The notes under the pieces: generated by a model
Told to the model about the DNA's origin: nothing
The model's database searches: none
What the model saw: the letters and a program-made list of their open reading frames with translations, nothing else
Shown here: one piece after another, positions 60,354 to 64,000 of the stretch
Numbering within the stretch: position 1 is the stretch's first letter
Layout: every line of letters starts with the position of its first letter
NCBI RefSeq assembly: GCF_002843425.1
Contig: NZ_NKXO01000013.1
Span: 1-64,000, forward strand
Origin: Raineya orbicola
GTDB lineage: Bacteria > Bacteroidota > Bacteroidia > Cytophagales > Thermonemataceae
Length of the DNA: 64,000 nucleotides
Direction of reading: 5' to 3'
Program-made: the position numbers and the translations under genes

Positions 60354-63191
60354 ATGTTCGTTGTTTATACCTCTTCGGCAGGTTCAGGGAAAACCTACAC
60401 GCTCACCAAAGAATACTTAAAACTTGCTTTGGCAAGCTATGAAAGTGAAAATGGGTTCAATCCGCAATATTTTCGGAAAATCTTGGCAATTACTTTTACC
60501 AAGGATGCCGCCCAAGAAATGAAAAACAGAGTACTCACTAAACTGCTTGCTTTCTGGCAAAATCAGGATAAAGATTTACAGAATATTATAGCTCAAGAAT
60601 TAGGTATTGATACCGAAACCTTACGCAAACGTGCCAAAGATACCTTTGAACAGATTATTTATCATTATTCAGATTTTTCTATAGGTACAATAGATAGCTT
60701 TACGAACAAGGTCATCTCTGCTTTTACGCAAGAGCTAAATATACCAAGTAGCTACGAATTGGATTTGGACACCAAAGCTCTTACGCATAACGCTGTCGAT
60801 GAACTGATTGCCAAAGTGGGTAGCCAACAAGCTGATGATGTAACGAATTTCTTGCTAGAGTTTGTAAAAAATGAAGTAGAAAACGGCGAAAATTGGAGAA
60901 ATATACACCAAAAATTAGCTCAATTTACAGGAGAGCTATATCAAGAACGCTCTCGCCCTATTGCTCGCAAACTTGCCCAAAAAGAACTGAAAAGCTATCA
61001 TCAATCTATCAAAGCTCTTGAAAAACTTATCAAGTCTTATGAAAATGATTTGTTTCAGAAAGCAGAAAAATTGTTAAATTTTATTCAAAGTAAAGGTATA
61101 AAAGAAGAGAGTTTATACTATGGCGGCAAAGGTTTTTACGGGTTTTTGAAAAGAATTGTTGAAAACCAAGATTTTTTAGCAGAACCGAATAAATACACTT
61201 TAGAAACTCTTGATGAAGATAAGTGGTATCCAGATAAATCTAAACAAAAACAACTCATTGATACCTATAAAGAGCCAATGCGAGAGCAGTTATCTTACAT
61301 TTGCCACAAAATTGAGCGTGAGCGGGAAACGTATGTATTGCTTTCTGCCATTTTGAAAGACCTTTACAAGGTGGCTCTTACGGGAGAAATTCACAGCTCT
61401 TTGGAGCTATTCAAAATCAAAAATAATTTGGTGTATATTGCCGAAACCAATGAAAAGATTGCCCAAATTATTCAGAGCGAGCCTATTCCATTTATTTACG
61501 AAAGAATTGGCGAAAAATACCAACATCTTTTGATAGATGAGTTTCAGGATACTTCAGTTTTGCAATGGCACAACTTGCTTCCTTTGGTAGAAAATAGCCT
61601 TGCTAATGGCAAGTTCAATATGATTGTAGGCGATGCCAAGCAGTCTATTTACCGCTGGCGAGGGGGAGAAATGGAGCAAATTGTAAATTTGGCTTGTGCT
61701 TCTTTGCCCGAAGCCAGCCATGCACATATCAAAGGACTAGTGGAAATGGCTGAAATTCATTTTCAAGAACAAGCTGATGCAAAAAGTCTTTTGAATGAGC
61801 GTTATGAAACTATCAGGATAAATGTACAGCGTAAAAATTTAGACACCAATTACCGAAGTGATTCAAAAATTATAGAGTTCAACAACACTTTTTTTTCTAT
61901 TATTGCTGATTGGCGACAAACAGACTACCCGCTTATCAAAAAAGTTTATGACGATTATTTTAGGCAAGATGTACCTCGTGGCAAAGAGCCTAATGGCGAA
62001 GTGCAGATACATTTAGCAGAAAAAACAGAAAAGCATAACTACGATGAAGTGACACAAATCAAAATTCTTTCCATTATTCAGGAGAATTTGCAACAAGGCT
62101 TTGAATATAAAGATATAGCAGTTTTGTTTAGAAATAAAAGTAATGCCATTAAAGTTGCTAATTTGCTCAAAGAGCAAGGCTTTGAGGTAGTATCTGCCGA
62201 CTCTTTGGTAGTTTCGGCTGACGAAAAAGTGAGCTTTTTGGTAGCAATGCTGAAAGTGTTAGAAAATTCGGAAAATGTACTTGCAAAATCAGAAGCTCTT
62301 TATTTGTTTTTCAAAGCTATTCTCAAAGAAATTCCCACCCAAGAGCAAAATGAGCAAATTCATCAAATTGTTTATGACAAAACGGCTTCTTTGGATAATT
62401 TCCTGCAATTTTTCCAAGCAAAGGGCTATTTCTTGGATTTTAATTATCTACAATCTTTAAGTTTATATGAAACTTGTCAGGAAATTCTGCGAACTTTTGA
62501 AATATTGGAAAAACATCAAGAAAATTTAGAATACATTTTCAGGTTTTTAGATTGGGTAATGGATTTTGAGGGACAAAATCAGTACAATTTGAGTGATTTG
62601 ATTGAAGAGTGGGAGCAGAAAAAACACGAAATTGCCGTAGATATTCCTGCTGATAGCAATGCCATTACGATTACAACCATTCATAAATCCAAAGGATTGG
62701 AGTATCCTGTCGTGATTGTACCTTATTGTGATTGGCAAGCCGTTCCTGACTACAAACGCAGTGTTTGGATAGCAAAGAATAAACTTGAAAATATTTCTGA
62801 GGAAACCCAAAACTTATTGCCTGAATATATTTTGATGGGTCTTAAAAAAGAACACCTGAAAGTTTTGGGAGCATCAAGTCAAGAAGAGGTAGAAAAAGAA
62901 GTAGTAGAAAATCTTAATTTGATGTATGTAGCTTTCACAAGAGCGGTACACAAGCTGTATATTATCAGTCGTAATGGCGGTATTGAAGGAAAAGTAGATA
63001 AGTGGGTAAACTTTTTTGTACAAAATTTACAAACCGCAGGGAACTTTCAAGCAGATGAAGTACAAGAAAATAGATTATTCCGATTTGGTAAATTTAAACC
63101 TGAATTGCGAAAATTGAAAGCAACAGATAAAAAACCAACCTTTGTACTTGAAAAACTTCTTACCAACAAACTAAAACGTATTTTGAAATAG
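60354..63191 (+). CDS. UvrD/RecB/AddA-type helicase, apparently without C-terminal nuclease domain
   Basis: Superfamily 1A DNA helicase, 945 aa, of the Bacteroidota UvrD-helicase (AddA-like) group involved in double-strand break processing. Motif I SSAGSGKTYTL (7-17), Ia AITFTKDAAQEMKNR, II LLIDEFQDTS, III VGDAKQSIYRWRGGE, IV LDTNYRSDSKII and the C-terminal V/VI segments TTIHKSKGLEYPVV and NLMYVAFTRAVHKLYI are all present. Relatives usually continue with a RecB-type PD-(D/E)XK domain; here the protein stops at FVLEKLLTNKLKRILK soon after motif VI, about where that domain would start. A TATCTTTG box (60309-60316) is upstream without a well-spaced -33. Confidence 0.87.
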   Translation: MFVVYTSSAGSGKTYTLTKEYLKLALASYESENGFNPQYFRKILAITFTKDAAQEMKNRVLTKLLAFWQNQDKDLQNIIAQELGIDTETLRKRAKDTFEQIIYHYSDFSIGTIDSFTNKVISAFTQELNIPSSYELDLDTKALTHNAVDELIAKVGSQQADDVTNFLLEFVKNEVENGENWRNIHQKLAQFTGELYQERSRPIARKLAQKELKSYHQSIKALEKLIKSYENDLFQKAEKLLNFIQSKGIKEESLYYGGKGFYGFLKRIVENQDFLAEPNKYTLETLDEDKWYPDKSKQKQLIDTYKEPMREQLSYICHKIERERETYVLLSAILKDLYKVALTGEIHSSLELFKIKNNLVYIAETNEKIAQIIQSEPIPFIYERIGEKYQHLLIDEFQDTSVLQWHNLLPLVENSLANGKFNMIVGDAKQSIYRWRGGEMEQIVNLACASLPEASHAHIKGLVEMAEIHFQEQADAKSLLNERYETIRINVQRKNLDTNYRSDSKIIEFNNTFFSIIADWRQTDYPLIKKVYDDYFRQDVPRGKEPNGEVQIHLAEKTEKHNYDEVTQIKILSIIQENLQQGFEYKDIAVLFRNKSNAIKVANLLKEQGFEVVSADSLVVSADEKVSFLVAMLKVLENSENVLAKSEALYLFFKAILKEIPTQEQNEQIHQIVYDKTASLDNFLQFFQAKGYFLDFNYLQSLSLYETCQEILRTFEILEKHQENLEYIFRFLDWVMDFEGQNQYNLSDLIEEWEQKKHEIAVDIPADSNAITITTIHKSKGLEYPVVIVPYCDWQAVPDYKRSVWIAKNKLENISEETQNLLPEYILMGLKKEHLKVLGASSQEEVEKEVVENLNLMYVAFTRAVHKLYIISRNGGIEGKVDKWVNFFVQNLQTAGNFQADEVQENRLFRFGKFKPELRKLKATDKKPTFVLEKLLTNKLKRILK

Positions 63192-63200
63192 TATACCCTT

Positions 63201-63437
63201 ATGAAACTTATTGATACTCTTTTACTTTCTGCTTCCGTAGGATTTCTTATCATTGGTATTTATGAGATAATGATGGGCAGATTTGCTGAAAATTATTGGG
63301 TGCTAATGATGATGTTGATTAGCTTGTTTATTTATGGCTATCGTAAAAATTTGAGAGTAGAAAAAGAAAAAATGCAAGTAACTCAAAAAAATAGCTCACA
63401 AGGCAAAAATAAAACTAAAGGTAGTTTGAAAAAGTAA
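63201..63437 (+). CDS. Small membrane protein, 78 aa
   Basis: No family recognised. Two hydrophobic helices (about residues 5-24 and 32-47) with a short loop (MGRFAENYW) and a basic, Lys-rich tail of about 30 residues. The helices carry a Met-rich segment (VLMMMLISL). It begins 9 bases after the helicase stop and ends 13 bases before the AAA-ATPase_like gene, so the three may share a transcript. Confidence 0.65.
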   Translation: MKLIDTLLLSASVGFLIIGIYEIMMGRFAENYWVLMMMLISLFIYGYRKNLRVEKEKMQVTQKNSSQGKNKTKGSLKK

Positions 63438-63450
63438 AGGTTTGCCTTCT

Positions 63451-64000
63451 ATGCAGCAGGTATTTTTTCCTTATGGATTGAGCAATTTTCCGCAGGTAGT
63501 CAGCGAGTATGTATATGTGGATAAGACTTCCTACATAGAGCTACTGGAAACAAGGCGAGAACGTTTTTTAGTGTATTTGCGTCCTCGCCGCTTTGGGAAA
63601 AGTTTGTTTGTATCGCTTTTGGAGCATTATTACGATATAAACCGAAAAGCAGATTTTCAGAAATTATTTGCTAATTATTATATTGGGAAAAATCCTACAC
63701 CCAAGGCAAATAGCTATCGGATATTGTATTTCAATTTTAGTGCCATAGATACTACAACAGCCGAAAGTAGCCGAGAAGGTTTCAATTCCAAAGTAATGGC
63801 GGCATTAAGCGAGTTTTTTGAAAGAAACGCCATTTTTGAAACGGATAAGAAAAAAGAAATTTTTTCTTTTGGGAAAGCAGAAGAGATGCTTACACATTTT
63901 TTTAGAAGCTACCCTGCAAAAGCTGAGAAAATCTACTTGCTCATAGACGAATACGACCACTTTACGAATGAAATACTTGCCCGCAATATTCAGGAGTTTA
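63451..64000 (+). CDS. AAA-ATPase_like / PD-(D/E)XK protein, copy 2, cut by the window end
   Basis: Starts at ATG 63451 and stays open to the window edge (183 codons visible), so the 3' part is missing here only because of the window. It has the same organisation as the gene at 11394: VFFPYGLSNFPQVV, the P-loop RPRRFGKS, SLLEHYYDINRKADF, YYIGKNPTPKANSYRILYFNF and Walker B YLLIDEYDHFTNEIL. DNA identity to copy 1 is very high in short blocks, for example around the P-loop (63580-63640). The C-terminal nuclease-like domain would lie outside. Likely co-transcribed with 63201. Confidence 0.85.
   Translation, partial: MQQVFFPYGLSNFPQVVSEYVYVDKTSYIELLETRRERFLVYLRPRRFGKSLFVSLLEHYYDINRKADFQKLFANYYIGKNPTPKANSYRILYFNFSAIDTTTAESSREGFNSKVMAALSEFFERNAIFETDKKKEIFSFGKAEEMLTHFFRSYPAKAEKIYLLIDEYDHFTNEILARNIQEF

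Noticed and set aside
1-64000. tRNA, rRNA, CRISPR or intact insertion sequence
   Set aside because: Gaps between genes are short. I saw no tRNA-like T-loop (GGTTCRA) with matching arms, no regularly spaced repeats and no transposase gene.

Overview
The window is AT-rich, densely packed bacterial chromosome from a member of the Bacteroidota, most likely Cytophagales-like. The evidence is as follows. Several genes are preceded by the Bacteroidota-type promoter TTTG/TTG-N19-20-TAnnTTTG. Two secreted proteins (5294-7003 and 38653-41487) end in type IX secretion (T9SS) sorting domains. There is a TonB-dependent receptor with a carboxypeptidase-D-like N-terminal domain, a GEVED-containing M43 protease, and two AAA-ATPase_like/PD-(D/E)XK proteins of a type that is abundant in this phylum. 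No tRNA, rRNA, CRISPR array or intact insertion sequence was seen. The genus assignment is inference only.

Layout. 1-1760: a small unknown gene with a hairpin over its start codon, a peptidoglycan amidase, and a non-coding stretch with a possible gene relic. 1759-7300: a WYL regulator, a TonB-dependent receptor and a T9SS metalloprotease. 7301-10847 (minus strand): outer-membrane protein, trpB and gpmI, probably one operon ending in a strong terminator. 10950-14793: a Fur-family regulator, an AAA-ATPase/nuclease-like protein and a GT39 membrane glycosyltransferase in one tight operon. 14881-17845: an unknown membrane protein, chrA and murB. 17980-23058: a small secreted protein, a 1003-aa TerB-like/ABC half transporter, a membrane-anchored protein and dapA. 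23061-24911 (minus): ppa, a Uma2 protein and ung. 25006-29107: a coiled-coil membrane protein, coaBC and pbpC. 29266-29841: hsp20 and a 33-aa membrane peptide. 29942-34700 (minus): sbtA-like transporter, pabA/trpG, GT4, wecB and folD, nearly all overlapping or abutting. 34826-44719: a DPP-IV-type peptidase, murA, a large T9SS beta-helix protein, a small protein and uvrA. 44728-49725: the rimP-nusA-infB translation/transcription cluster with a possible attenuator in its leader. 49808-58412: GT2, dipeptide epimerase, hemerythrin-like protein, PPIase lipoprotein, rmlC, SPFH lipoprotein, aroA and sixA. 58490-60190: a type II restriction-modification pair. 60354-64000: a UvrD/RecB-type helicase, a small membrane protein and a second AAA-ATPase_like gene cut by the window edge.

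How the genes work together. Most are housekeeping. Cell-wall synthesis and turnover is represented by murA, murB, pbpC, the amidase, the dipeptide epimerase and dapA. Surface polysaccharide functions are wecB, GT4, GT2, GT39 and rmlC. Aromatic and folate metabolism is covered by aroA, trpB, pabA/trpG and folD, and DNA repair by uvrA, ung and the UvrD-like helicase. The accessory content lies mainly at the two ends (amidase cassette; R-M, helicase and AAA genes).

Most interesting points: the restriction-endonuclease gene has no ATG codon in its whole reading frame, while its methyltransferase has its own well-formed promoter; MurA carries Asp instead of Cys at the fosfomycin-target position; a PPIase lipoprotein has an OmpA-like domain inserted in it; the UvrD-like protein appears to lack its C-terminal nuclease domain; there is a terminator-like hairpin in the rimP leader; and two AAA-ATPase paralogues lie about 52 kb apart. 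I did not find a clearly new multi-gene system. The 58.4-64.0 kb region is the best candidate for an accessory or defence neighbourhood.
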